Assembly: GCA_016870095.1 (NCBI GenBank)
Contig: VGCI01000003.1
Span: 180,222-244,221 of the forward strand
Direction of reading: 5' to 3'
Length of the DNA: 64,000 nt
Source: Alphaproteobacteria bacterium
GTDB lineage: Bacteria; Pseudomonadota; Alphaproteobacteria; Paracaedibacterales; VGCI01
Under the pieces are notes generated by a model, which searched no databases, had not been told where the DNA came from, and saw nothing but the letters and a program-made list of their open reading frames with translations. The translations under genes and the position numbers were made by a program. The first letter of the stretch is position 1, and each line of letters begins with the position of its first letter. This document shows, piece by piece, positions 27,700 through 36,227 of the stretch.

Positions 27700-28696
27700 T
27701 ACCAGGACTTTGTTCTTTACGACGTGTTCCACAATATTAAAGCCCATCTGCTCTATCCTCTTAACTGCGGTTGTGGGGAAGATTGCCTGTCTGAAGCGAC
27801 AAGAGCGAAGATCGTTTTGTCTTTGAATGTCGACCTTTATAACAAGCCCGAATATGGCGATAAATCCCTGATCGGCTCTATGCCCTGAGGTATTACTTCA
27901 AAATCCCTGACGATACTTACTTTAGAAAGCATTATGCTGAGTGTTACCCCGTTTGGCTCATTGACGAGAAATTCCGTGAAAAAACAGCTCAGAACCATTT
28001 CCAAATTGTCGGGCGTTTGGTGTGGACGCTTTTACGTCTGGCGACAACTTATGAGCTTTCCTTTTATCGGGAGCATAGAGCCAGCTTAACCGAAGCGGTG
28101 AGTATTATTTTAGGCAAAACTCCCCTCAAAGGAAAGAAAGCCAAACAAGAAAAGACAATCTACCTCTGTGGAGAAAAGGACTATACGGCTCACTTTAATA
28201 CTTATAAATCCGTCTTTCTTCAGAAGTGCAATTCTTCCTTCGTAACTGGCTTGAGAACTCACAGAACAATCCAAACGGCAATAATCATGAAATCATAGTG
28301 CAGCATCTATCCAAGTACAAAAGCCTTATGCAATCTCTGTAGCTGATCTTTCATATTATCAATATTGCTGATGGGCAGAAGGACAAAGACATAACTTTGT
28401 TCTCTGTGCAAAAACCAGCGGTTTGGTGTGATTATCTGGAATCCCACGTTCGCCGCATTTATGGGATGGTTTTGGACACCAAGTTCGACCCCAAACCTTC
28501 GCCATCGAAATCAGAAGAATTGTTGGCGTGGATGCGCAAACAATCTCAACACACAAATCAACCTTTAAAGTGTCGATTCATCATGCGGTATTCCAAGTTC
28601 AGAAGCTCTAAAGAGCTTGATCCGCTCCTGTCTGATTTGGTGCACATGGGGTATGTCCCGGAAGAGCCTCAAGGCACGTTTAGGGTTAATGATTAA
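27700..28696 (+). pseudogene. Decayed DUF3987 (plasmid/phage replication-type) protein gene
   Basis: Several frames must be joined. The first (27700-27887) ends in a stop; the second carries FKIPDDTYFRKHYAECYPVW to about 28230; the third reads FFLRNWLE, then VQHLSKYKSLMQSL and stops; the fourth (28397-28696) reads WCDYLESHVRRIYGM. The pieces HLSKYKSLM and CDYLESHVRRIYG are in the order and spacing of the C-terminal part of DUF3987 proteins, which occur on plasmids and integrated elements. At least three lesions make it dead. It begins 6 bases from the end of the left direct repeat, so it is a likely relic of the element that built the island. Confidence 0.65.
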
Positions 28697-28767
28697 GTCT
28701 GGGCATCTTAACAACTATAAACAATATAAATGAATTCATGTCTACTTACCCTTATTTTTGTTCCAAC

Positions 28768-28789
28768 TTCTAATGGTTCCTCATTAGAA
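28768..28789 (+). promoter_or_regulatory. Inverted repeat upstream of the lipid/photoprotection operon
   Basis: TTCTAATG and CATTAGAA form perfect 8-base arms around GTTCCT, about 60 bases before the first ATG of the operon. A regulator's operator is plausible; a leader hairpin is the alternative. TATAAC follows at once and might be part of a -10 region. Confidence 0.35.
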
Positions 28790-28850
28790 TATAACCTTGT
28801 ATTATGGACAAGACTCCCATAATTTTAATTAAAAATGGATTGGAAATTTT

Positions 28851-30128
28851 ATGAATGTTGCTATTATTGGTTGCGGTATCGCAGGACTTGCTGCCGCACG
28901 GTTGTTGCACAAAACGCACAACATTACTTTATTTGAGAAAAATGATTATGTGGGAGGCCATGCCCATACAATCAGATTACCTTCTCTGGATAAGGATCTT
29001 GTTGTTGATAGTGGTTTTATTGTCTTTAATCATCGGAACTATCCTGAATTTCGAGGTATGTTAGCCCACTTAAACGTTGAAACGATAGCAACCGATATGT
29101 CATTTTCTGTTTCAGATCGACAAAACAATAATGAATTCTCAAGTGACTGGCCCCGGGGTGTTTTTGCCGATCCCCTTAATATTTTTCGTATACGATATTG
29201 GAAATTCTTAAGAGAAATTACCAGTTTCAATAAACTGGGTAGAGAAACCGTGCAGGATCAAGAACTATCAGAAATTTCTCTGGGTGCGTATTTGAAGACT
29301 CACACATTTAGTGATTCTTTTACCAATCAATATCTGATTCCTATGGCAGCAGCCATATGGTCGGCGCCCTTTAAAAAAATCCTTGATTTTCCTTTAATGG
29401 TTTTTTTAAAGTTTCTAGATAACCATGGACTTCTTACCATAAATGAGCATCCTCAATGGTATACGATTAAGGGGGGGAGCCGGGCCTATGTTGTTAAGCT
29501 TGTTGAGCCTTTTCACGATCGGATCCAACATCAAGAAGTTATCAGCGTTCATCGCAAAAAGTCATCTATAGAAATCATCAGCTTGACAATAGATCATGGG
29601 GAACAATCTGAGACATTCGACCATGTGATCTTTGCAAGCCATGCTGACGAAACGCTAGCACTGCACAAAACGCCCACATCGGAAGAGTTTGAGTTTCTGA
29701 AAGCGTTTCCTTACCAGAAGAATGATGTCTATCTGCATCAAGATGAACGTTTGATGCCTAAAAGAAAACACGCTTGGGCCAGTTGGAATACCTTGATTGA
29801 AAAGGAATACAAATTTGAAAATCCGGTGTGCGTGACCTACTGGATGAATCGGTTGCAAAATATACCCTTGAAATTTCCTTTATTTATTACACTTAATCCG
29901 AGTCAAAAACCCAACAGTATCCTCAGGAATTTTTCTTACGATCACCCCCAATTTACCCAGAAGAGCTTGGATGCACAAAAGAGATTTGAGCAAATTCAAG
30001 GAAAAGATAGAATCTGGTACTGTGGAAGTTATTTAGGGTATGGCTTTCATGAAGATGCGCTAAAATCAGGTATAGACGTTGCTTTAGCATTGGGTGGTCA
30101 AAGAGAGTGGACAGCAATTGATGGATAG
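28851..30128 (+). CDS. FAD-dependent amine oxidase / dehydrogenase of the unusual-fatty-acid cluster
   Basis: A 425-residue flavoprotein with the N-terminal dinucleotide motif GCGIAG in NVAIIGCGIAGLAAARLL, followed by LFEKNDYVGGHAHT (the NAD(P)-binding_8 type) and GYGFHEDALKSGIDVALAL at the end. Next to a DUF1365 protein and a cyclopropane-fatty-acid-synthase-type methyltransferase, it matches the protein that acts on acyl chains in clusters making methylated unsaturated and furan fatty acids. I infer a dehydrogenase or isomerase acting on membrane phospholipid acyl chains. First gene of a run of six with overlapping or abutting ends. Confidence 0.85.
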   Translation: MNVAIIGCGIAGLAAARLLHKTHNITLFEKNDYVGGHAHTIRLPSLDKDLVVDSGFIVFNHRNYPEFRGMLAHLNVETIATDMSFSVSDRQNNNEFSSDWPRGVFADPLNIFRIRYWKFLREITSFNKLGRETVQDQELSEISLGAYLKTHTFSDSFTNQYLIPMAAAIWSAPFKKILDFPLMVFLKFLDNHGLLTINEHPQWYTIKGGSRAYVVKLVEPFHDRIQHQEVISVHRKKSSIEIISLTIDHGEQSETFDHVIFASHADETLALHKTPTSEEFEFLKAFPYQKNDVYLHQDERLMPKRKHAWASWNTLIEKEYKFENPVCVTYWMNRLQNIPLKFPLFITLNPSQKPNSILRNFSYDHPQFTQKSLDAQKRFEQIQGKDRIWYCGSYLGYGFHEDALKSGIDVALALGGQREWTAIDG

Positions 30129-30888
30129 TTTTGTACCGATGACCGTTATGCACCATCGCCTTTCACCAAAGGTTAACCGATTTTTTTACAAAACATTTTA
30201 TCTTTGCTTAGATGTGTCCTCTCTCAACAATCTTAATAATATTCTGTTGGGGTTTGAAAAATTTAGGCCCTTTTCCCTTCGCCATAAGGATTATGGATTT
30301 CAGGATGGGACAACCATTCAAAGGTGGTTGAGTAAGGTTACCAATACGTATGGTTTGAGCCATGAGAAGGTTTATCTTGTAACTATGCCCCGTGTCTTGG
30401 GATACGGGTTTAACCCGATCAGTTTTTGGCTATTCCTTGATGAAAATTCAAAGCTTCAGGCTGTTATTGCAGATGTGAACAATACTTTTGGCGAAAATCA
30501 TCAATATTTTATAAGGGATAAAAAAGGGGGGAAATTAAGCTCAAAAAAAGTATATCAAGCTGAAAAGCTTTTTCATGTTTCCCCTTTCATGCCTGTTGAA
30601 GGAACCTACAGCTTTCGCTTTATGGTGCCTGAGGATATGAGTCAAGAATGCGCTTCTCTTGGGTTCTGGATTGATTACTCTATTGATGGTCAAAAAATGC
30701 TTCTCACAAGCCTCAACGGGAAACTAAAATCTTTGTCAGAGAGGATGCTATTAAGAGCCTTGATTACCTATCCATTTATGACCATTATGGTTGTATGGCG
30801 TATTCATTATCAAGCATTTAAACTGTGGATGAAGGGCATAAAATATTATTCCAAACCGAAACCTCCCAAAGAGAAAACAACTGAATGA
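30121..30888 (+). CDS. DUF1365 domain protein
   Basis: DUF1365 proteins almost always sit between a FAD amine oxidase and a cyclopropane-fatty-acid-synthase homologue, as here. The product shows HHRLSPKVNRFFYKTFYLCLDV near the start, then PRVLGYGFNPISFWLF and HVSPFMPVEGTYSFRF, all typical. The ATG at 30121 (MDSFVPMTVMHH) overlaps the previous gene by 8 bases and is preferred to GTG 30094. It overlaps the next gene by 4 bases. Biochemical role is unsettled; it is tied genetically to acyl-chain modification. Confidence 0.88.
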   Translation: MDSFVPMTVMHHRLSPKVNRFFYKTFYLCLDVSSLNNLNNILLGFEKFRPFSLRHKDYGFQDGTTIQRWLSKVTNTYGLSHEKVYLVTMPRVLGYGFNPISFWLFLDENSKLQAVIADVNNTFGENHQYFIRDKKGGKLSSKKVYQAEKLFHVSPFMPVEGTYSFRFMVPEDMSQECASLGFWIDYSIDGQKMLLTSLNGKLKSLSERMLLRALITYPFMTIMVVWRIHYQAFKLWMKGIKYYSKPKPPKEKTTE

Positions 30889-32078
30889 TCATGATCAAAA
30901 AGCAATCCCAATATGAAGATTTTTTTAACAAAACCATAAGGAACCTTGGCATTGGATCTTTGATTGTTTCAGCTCCTAACTCAAAAACTATAGAGTACCG
31001 TGGGTCGAATTCTGGTCCTTGCGCCGATATGATCATCAAAGATTGGGACATGATTAAACAGGTTATCAAACAAGGCGAAATGGGATTCTTAAAGGCCTAT
31101 CAAACGGGGATTTTAGAAACAACCAATCTTGCTAATTTAATTATGATAGCCATTTTAAATGAAACCCATTTAAGAGCTTTACTGAACTTTAGGGGCTTAC
31201 GCAAATATATTTATCTCCTCTATAATTTTTTCCGAAGAAATACCGTAAGGGGTAGCCGCAAAAACATCAAAGAACACTATGATTTAAGCAATGATTTCTT
31301 TTCTTTATGGCTTGATCCGAGTATGTGCTACTCCTCAGGACTATTTTCCGATGAGAGCGTTACAACGCTTGATCAAGCGCAAAATCAGAAAATGGCACGG
31401 GTTCTTGATCAACTTAATCTTCCCCAAGGCAGCCATATCCTAGAGATTGGGTCCGGGTGGGGGGCTTTCCTTCTTGAAGCTGCAAAACGAGACTATAGGG
31501 TAACGGGAATAACCATTTCTGATGAACAGTTTGCCCACACAAAGAAAAACATTGAAGAGAGTTCTTTCGAGCCTAACGTGAATGTCCAATTGCTTGATTA
31601 CAGAAATATCAAGGGACAGTTTGATGGCATCGTCAGCATTGAAATGTTTGAAGCAGTTGGTGAACAATATTGGCATCAATACTTCACCTCTATTTCAAAC
31701 GCCTTAAAACCAAAAGGAAGAGCGGTGATTCAGACCATCACTATTGATGATGACCACTTTGAAACGTACCGTAAAACGCCTGATTTTATTCAATTATATA
31801 TATTCCCAGGAGGAATGTTACCCAGCAAGAAGCGCTTCATTGAAGAAGCTAAGCAAGCGGGATTAAGGGTGGTAGATGATTTTCGGTTTGGTCAGGATTA
31901 TGCTCGAACCCTTCAAAAATGGTTAAATCGATTTGATGACGCGAAAGAAGAGGTTCTGCGCTTAGGGTTTGACGAAGCATTCATTAAACTTTGGCGCTTT
32001 TATTTAAGCTATTGCATCGCTGGTTTTACGACAAAAAGAACAGATGTGCACCAATTTACCCTTGAAAAGTCAGATTAA
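30885..32078 (+). CDS. Cyclopropane-fatty-acid synthase family SAM methyltransferase
   Basis: Uses S-adenosylmethionine to methylate double bonds in membrane phospholipid acyl chains. The 397-residue product has HYDLSNDFF (131-139), MCYSSG, the SAM motif EIGSGWGAF (187-195), the catalytic-region SIEMFEAVGEQYW and FPGGMLPS. The N-terminal lipid-binding region is present. It could make cyclopropanes or, given its neighbours, methylated unsaturated precursors of furan fatty acids; sequence alone does not separate these. Gene overlaps: 4 bases with DUF1365; the next start abuts its stop. Confidence 0.92.
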   Translation: MIMIKKQSQYEDFFNKTIRNLGIGSLIVSAPNSKTIEYRGSNSGPCADMIIKDWDMIKQVIKQGEMGFLKAYQTGILETTNLANLIMIAILNETHLRALLNFRGLRKYIYLLYNFFRRNTVRGSRKNIKEHYDLSNDFFSLWLDPSMCYSSGLFSDESVTTLDQAQNQKMARVLDQLNLPQGSHILEIGSGWGAFLLEAAKRDYRVTGITISDEQFAHTKKNIEESSFEPNVNVQLLDYRNIKGQFDGIVSIEMFEAVGEQYWHQYFTSISNALKPKGRAVIQTITIDDDHFETYRKTPDFIQLYIFPGGMLPSKKRFIEEAKQAGLRVVDDFRFGQDYARTLQKWLNRFDDAKEEVLRLGFDEAFIKLWRFYLSYCIAGFTTKRTDVHQFTLEKSD

Positions 32079-33383
32079 ATGAATTCACAAAAACATCTTT
32101 CCCGAAAGAGCATTTTTGGGTATGCGCTTCTGGCGCCGTCGATTGCTTTTGCTCAGCTTCCCTTGTACTTGTATATTCCAAAATATTATCATGTTGTATT
32201 TGGGCTAAATCTAGGAACAATAGGAATCATCTTGCTCATAATTCGCAGTATCGATGCCCTTAAAGATCCTTTTTTGGGCCTTGGCGTGGATAAATTGCTC
32301 CAATTAAAATTCACTTATAAACAAATTATTCTCCTTTCTCTGATACCTTTCGTTATAAGTTATTATTATCTATTCCATCCCCCCCAATCCATAGCCATTG
32401 CAGTCTCTTTGGCGATTGCTTTGTTTAGCCTCCATTTCTTCGATAGTCTCTTGAATATTGCCTATTTAGCATTGGGCGCGGTGATGACAGATCAATACCA
32501 TGAGCGCACTCGAATCACAGCTTACCGAGAAGGTATAAAAGTCGTTGGCGTTATTTTGGCCGCTCTCTTGCCTGCTATATTTATACAAGCCCAAGATGAC
32601 TCTAAACAATTGGTTGACTCATTCACCCTTGCCACCTATGTTCTTGCGCTTCTTGTTGCCATTGGGGGACTGTTATTTTATCGATGGAGCCCTCAGCCCT
32701 TAAAGCGTTCCCCCAAGACGAGTGACTCTACGCCATTGAGAATCGTTTTTAAGCAGGCCGTTCAGTATCAACCTTTTCGAAATCTTGTGACCATTTATGC
32801 CTTCAATTCAATAGCTGCAGCCATCTCAGCAACGCTTGTGTTCTTCTTTATCGATCATGTCCTGAAAGCTTCCTCCTACACTTTTGTTTTTTTGGCCATA
32901 TACTTCCTAGCCGCCGTCTTTGGCATGGGTGTGTGGACAAGATTGGCTAAAGTCCGATCAAAGAAGTTCAGTTGGCTTGTGGGAATGATCGTATCTATCA
33001 TTGCCTATAGTTTTGCCTTTTGGTTGACTGAGGGTGATATAATCCTTTATGGGTTCATATGCTTTTTTTCAGGTCTGTGTTTGGGCTCTGATGTTGCGAT
33101 TCCTCCTGCCATTTTTGCCGATGTCATTGATAGGGTCGATCCCAATAAGAAATGGCATTCCGGCTTTTTTGGGGTGTGGAATGTGACAACCAAATTATCC
33201 ATTGCAGTTGCTGCAGGTCTTGCTTTGTCCCTACTTGGCTATGCGGGATTTAATGAAAACCCGGGCAGCGGCTTTAGCTTGACCATGCTCTCCGCAATTT
33301 ATGCTCTGATTCCTTGTTTCTTTAAAATTTTAGCAACAATTATGTTATACTGTTCATCTATAGACCAGGAGCAAAAGCTATGA
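32079..33383 (+). CDS. MFS transporter, GPH (glycoside-pentoside-hexuronide)-type
   Basis: A 434-residue protein with about twelve hydrophobic helices. The first loop reads RSIDALKDPFLGLGVDKL, and ALGAVMTDQYHERTRITAYREG follows in the middle, a layout of the GPH/MFS_2 family. Members of this group recur in DUF1365-CFA clusters, so the substrate may be a lipid or lipid precursor instead of sugar; this is inference. The start ATG directly follows the previous stop, and its end overlaps the next gene by 4 bases. Confidence 0.83.
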   Translation: MNSQKHLSRKSIFGYALLAPSIAFAQLPLYLYIPKYYHVVFGLNLGTIGIILLIIRSIDALKDPFLGLGVDKLLQLKFTYKQIILLSLIPFVISYYYLFHPPQSIAIAVSLAIALFSLHFFDSLLNIAYLALGAVMTDQYHERTRITAYREGIKVVGVILAALLPAIFIQAQDDSKQLVDSFTLATYVLALLVAIGGLLFYRWSPQPLKRSPKTSDSTPLRIVFKQAVQYQPFRNLVTIYAFNSIAAAISATLVFFFIDHVLKASSYTFVFLAIYFLAAVFGMGVWTRLAKVRSKKFSWLVGMIVSIIAYSFAFWLTEGDIILYGFICFFSGLCLGSDVAIPPAIFADVIDRVDPNKKWHSGFFGVWNVTTKLSIAVAAGLALSLLGYAGFNENPGSGFSLTMLSAIYALIPCFFKILATIMLYCSSIDQEQKL

Positions 33384-33910
33384 GACATTTCAGCAAATTT
33401 TTAACGTCCCTTTTTATTCTTCTTAGTGGGTGCGAAAGGTATAATTTAGAAGACTACCAGGATGCCAAACCCAAAGTCAGCATTAAGGAATTTTTTAATG
33501 GTCCTTTACAGGCTTGGGGTATCTTTCAAGATTATACAGGAAAGGTTATCAAACACTTTACCGTCAAAATGGAGGGGCATTGGGTTGGGAACAAAGGCGA
33601 ACTTTCTGAAGTTTTTCTATGGAGTGACGGCACAACAACGAAACGCACTTGGAAGTTGGAAGCCTTAAATGACCATCATGTCACCAGCACTGCAGAAGAT
33701 GTTATCGGCCAGGGTGAAGGGAATTCTGTTGGCAATGCCATACAGTGGGTTTATCGCGTGAAAATCCCTGTAAATGGCACTGAATACGAGTTTGACTTCG
33801 ATGATTGGATGTTTGCCCTCGATGACAAAATTATCATTAATAAGGCCAAAATGAAGAAGTTTGGGTTCACCTTAGGCGAAGTCACCTTATTTATGAGGAA
33901 GGGAAAATGA
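33380..33910 (+). CDS. DUF3833 lipoprotein
   Basis: A 176-residue lipoprotein: signal FLTSLFILL with lipobox LSGC near residue 18. The mature part reads IKEFFNGPLQAWGIFQDYTGKVIKHFTV and then beta-rich segments ending in FDFDDWMFALDDKIIINKAKMKKFG, the DUF3833 pattern. This family is found next to DUF1365 and SDR genes in the same clusters. It probably sits in the periplasm on a membrane leaflet and may handle lipid. The ATGA overlap with the transporter gene shows coupling. Confidence 0.85.
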   Translation: MRHFSKFLTSLFILLSGCERYNLEDYQDAKPKVSIKEFFNGPLQAWGIFQDYTGKVIKHFTVKMEGHWVGNKGELSEVFLWSDGTTTKRTWKLEALNDHHVTSTAEDVIGQGEGNSVGNAIQWVYRVKIPVNGTEYEFDFDDWMFALDDKIIINKAKMKKFGFTLGEVTLFMRKGK

Positions 33911-33913
33911 CCA

Positions 33914-34681
33914 TTGGCGACACCTATCAAAAATTGGGTTGGTAAACGGGTTTGGGTGATTGGGGCAAGCTTTGGTATTGGCCATGCTCTTGCACAAGGT
34001 TTGGCCCAGCAAGGTGCCATTTTGATCTTGAGTGGTCGTACAAAAGCTGCATTGGAAGAACTAAGATCGGGTTTGCCCGGAAAAGGTCACCTGTTAATCG
34101 TTTCGGATGTGGGTTCTGAAGAGAGTCTGAAAAAATCGTTTAAAGAAATCATAAAAAAAGTAAATGATGTCGATGTTATTATTTACTGTGCTGGCACCTA
34201 TCATCCAGGTCTGCTTTTAGAGGGATCCAATTCAGATTTTACCCAAACTTTCGACACAAACTTCTTGGGGGTATTGCGTCTGCTTCAGGTTGCGGCCCCG
34301 CATTTTTCAGAAAAAAAGAGTTGCCAAATGGTTTTTATGGGCAGCATTGCCGCCTATAGTGGCCTTCCGAATTCAAATGTTTATGGCCCGAGTAAAGCAG
34401 CACTTTTAAATTTTTGCGAGGGGATGAAGATTGAATTGGAATCAAAAGGAATAGACATTCGGATTGTGAGTCCCGGCTTTGTTTCAACACGGTTAACAGA
34501 CAAAAATCCTTTTCCGATGCCCTTGATCATTTCGCCTGAAAAAGCTGCTAGTTACATTATCAAGGGTCTTGGAACACGCTCTTTTCAAATTGATTTTCCG
34601 AAGCCTATGTCACTTTTCTTACGGTTCTTGCGATTACTACCCTATCCCCTATATTTCTGGATTGTTCGGAGAACGCTTTAA
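33914..34681 (+). CDS. Short-chain dehydrogenase/reductase (lipid cluster)
   Basis: A 255-residue SDR with the Rossmann motif GASFGIG near residue 18, NAG-equivalent YCAGTY, the serine in MGSIAAYSG and the catalytic pair in YGPSKAAL, so the active site is complete. The start is TTG at 33914, or an upstream ATT; AGGAAGGG lies about 10 bases before. C-terminal residues are hydrophobic and basic (LFLRFLRLLPYPLYFWIVRR), which suggests membrane association. It follows the DUF3833 gene by 3 bases and is the last of the tightly packed run. Confidence 0.87.
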   Translation: MATPIKNWVGKRVWVIGASFGIGHALAQGLAQQGAILILSGRTKAALEELRSGLPGKGHLLIVSDVGSEESLKKSFKEIIKKVNDVDVIIYCAGTYHPGLLLEGSNSDFTQTFDTNFLGVLRLLQVAAPHFSEKKSCQMVFMGSIAAYSGLPNSNVYGPSKAALLNFCEGMKIELESKGIDIRIVSPGFVSTRLTDKNPFPMPLIISPEKAASYIIKGLGTRSFQIDFPKPMSLFLRFLRLLPYPLYFWIVRRTL

Positions 34682-34738
34682 AGAGATTTTAATAGATTAA
34701 GCTCCATACTAGTAAGATATAGGCATAGAGGAAGATTT

Positions 34739-35257
34739 ATGATTAAAATTCTCTTTTTATTAGTCACATTCTGGCAAATTACACCCCTTATGGCAGCCGC
34801 ACAAAAGCCACCTGAGTTAAGGAATCTTATTGAATCTCCACGCCCCTATGGGGAAGCCAAGCTTACCAAGCTTCTGTGGGATATTTATGATATTTCTTTA
34901 TGGACTGATGCAAATGTTTGGTCAAGCGATGAGCCTTATGCCATTACTATTCATTACCTTAGATCCTTCACCACAGATCAGCTTGTTGATAAAACCATTG
35001 AGGAGATGAAACGCCTAGGCGCACCATTTAACCCGGAGAATTACCGAAAAAAATTGGAAACACTCTTTCCCAATGTGAATGAAGGGGATCGTATTACAGC
35101 TTTCTTTGAATCAGGCTCAAAAGTCACCTTCTTCTTCAATGGCTCCGCTAAAGGAAACGTTAGCAAAGGAGACTTTGCTAAGTATTTTTCTGATATTTGG
35201 CTATCTCCTGAAACGGAAGAACCCGAAGCGCGGCGGGAACTTCTCAAAAAGGAATAA
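34739..35257 (+). CDS. Chalcone isomerase-like periplasmic protein
   Basis: A 172-residue protein with a Sec signal (MIKILFLLVTFWQITPLMAA) and the chalcone isomerase-like (Chalcone_3) pattern: GEAKLTKLLWDIYDISLWTD, YAITIHYLRSF, and EGDRITAFFESG. Bacterial members are periplasmic, not flavonoid enzymes; several are linked to fatty-acid binding. It sits 57 bases after the SDR in the same direction, with its own ribosome site (GAGGAAG), and likely serves the same lipid pathway. Confidence 0.82.
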   Translation: MIKILFLLVTFWQITPLMAAAQKPPELRNLIESPRPYGEAKLTKLLWDIYDISLWTDANVWSSDEPYAITIHYLRSFTTDQLVDKTIEEMKRLGAPFNPENYRKKLETLFPNVNEGDRITAFFESGSKVTFFFNGSAKGNVSKGDFAKYFSDIWLSPETEEPEARRELLKKE

Positions 35258-35291
35258 ATGAAATTAAGCCTTTGAGCAAAAACACCTCCCC

Positions 35292-36203
35292 TCAAGTCTC
35301 CTTATAGACAATATCCTCTATGGCTCCCTCAAGAGTTGGATATTTGAATTTGTATCCAGCTTTCATAAGATTATGGGGGATGACCCGTTGTCCTTTCAGA
35401 AGCAGGGCCTCTCCCATTTCTCCAAAGAGAAGTTTCACTATCAAATCAGGTAATTTCAGAAAAGACGGTCTCTTTACTGCTTTTGCTAACTCCTTTGTGA
35501 ATTGAGCGTTTGTAACAGTTCCAGGGGAAGCAAGATTAAACGGTCCGGCCAGCTCGACGTTCTGAACTAGGAAATCTATTGCCCCCACAACATCATCAAT
35601 GTGTATCCAAGACATCCATTGCTTACCATTGCCTAGCTGAGCCCCCAATCCAAGCTTAAAAGGGGGAAGCATCTCGGCTAAGGCCCCCTTGTTTTTGCCG
35701 AGCACAATCCCAGTTCTTATGATGCAAACTCTTACCCCATATTCTGAGGCTTTCATTCCTTCTGCTTCCCAATCAGCGCAGATTTTATGAATAAAACTAT
35801 GATGGGCGGGTTTGGTATCTTCTGAGAAGTTTTTTGACGAACTGGTGCCATAAAACCCAATCGCTGAGCCCGTTACCAGAAGGTTTGGCTTGACTTTGGC
35901 AGTTTTAATATAATCGACGATATTTTGCGTACTTTGAATACGGCTATCATAAATGACTTTCTTGACGCGATCATTCCATCTATTTTTGTTTAAGGGTTCA
36001 CCCGCTAAATTTATGATGACATCATAAGATGTTTCTGCGTCATTTAAATTGTCTATAAGAGTTGCTGCTTTTGGCAAATCTGATTCATGGATATTTCGAG
36101 TCAAAATAGAAATCCTGAACCCTTGAGCATTAAAATGCTCAGATAATTTCGAGCCGATAAACCCTGTTCCACCGTTTATTAAAATGTGCATGTTTTTATT
36201 CAC
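35292..36203 (-). CDS. TIGR01777 family NAD-dependent epimerase/dehydratase (YfcH-like)
   Basis: A 303-residue extended SDR. The Rossmann motif GGTGFIG starts at residue 11, and the family-specific NLAGEPLNKNRW, IGFYGTSS and WMSWIHIDDVVGAI segments are present; the C-terminal DUF1731 part includes LFGEMGEALLLKGQRVIP. Substrate is unknown. It converges on the chalcone isomerase-like gene, and its start is 24 bases from the end of the Old Yellow Enzyme gene upstream of it, so those two are likely cotranscribed. Confidence 0.85.
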   Translation of the reverse strand: MNKNMHILINGGTGFIGSKLSEHFNAQGFRISILTRNIHESDLPKAATLIDNLNDAETSYDVIINLAGEPLNKNRWNDRVKKVIYDSRIQSTQNIVDYIKTAKVKPNLLVTGSAIGFYGTSSSKNFSEDTKPAHHSFIHKICADWEAEGMKASEYGVRVCIIRTGIVLGKNKGALAEMLPPFKLGLGAQLGNGKQWMSWIHIDDVVGAIDFLVQNVELAGPFNLASPGTVTNAQFTKELAKAVKRPSFLKLPDLIVKLLFGEMGEALLLKGQRVIPHNLMKAGYKFKYPTLEGAIEDIVYKET

Positions 36204-36227
36204 ATTCCTGTTATATGAGTGAAAGAG

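Noticed and set aside
30121..33910. Sugar uptake operon, suggested by the GPH-type transporter
   Set aside because: All partners are lipid-modification or lipoprotein genes; no sugar catabolic gene lies nearby.
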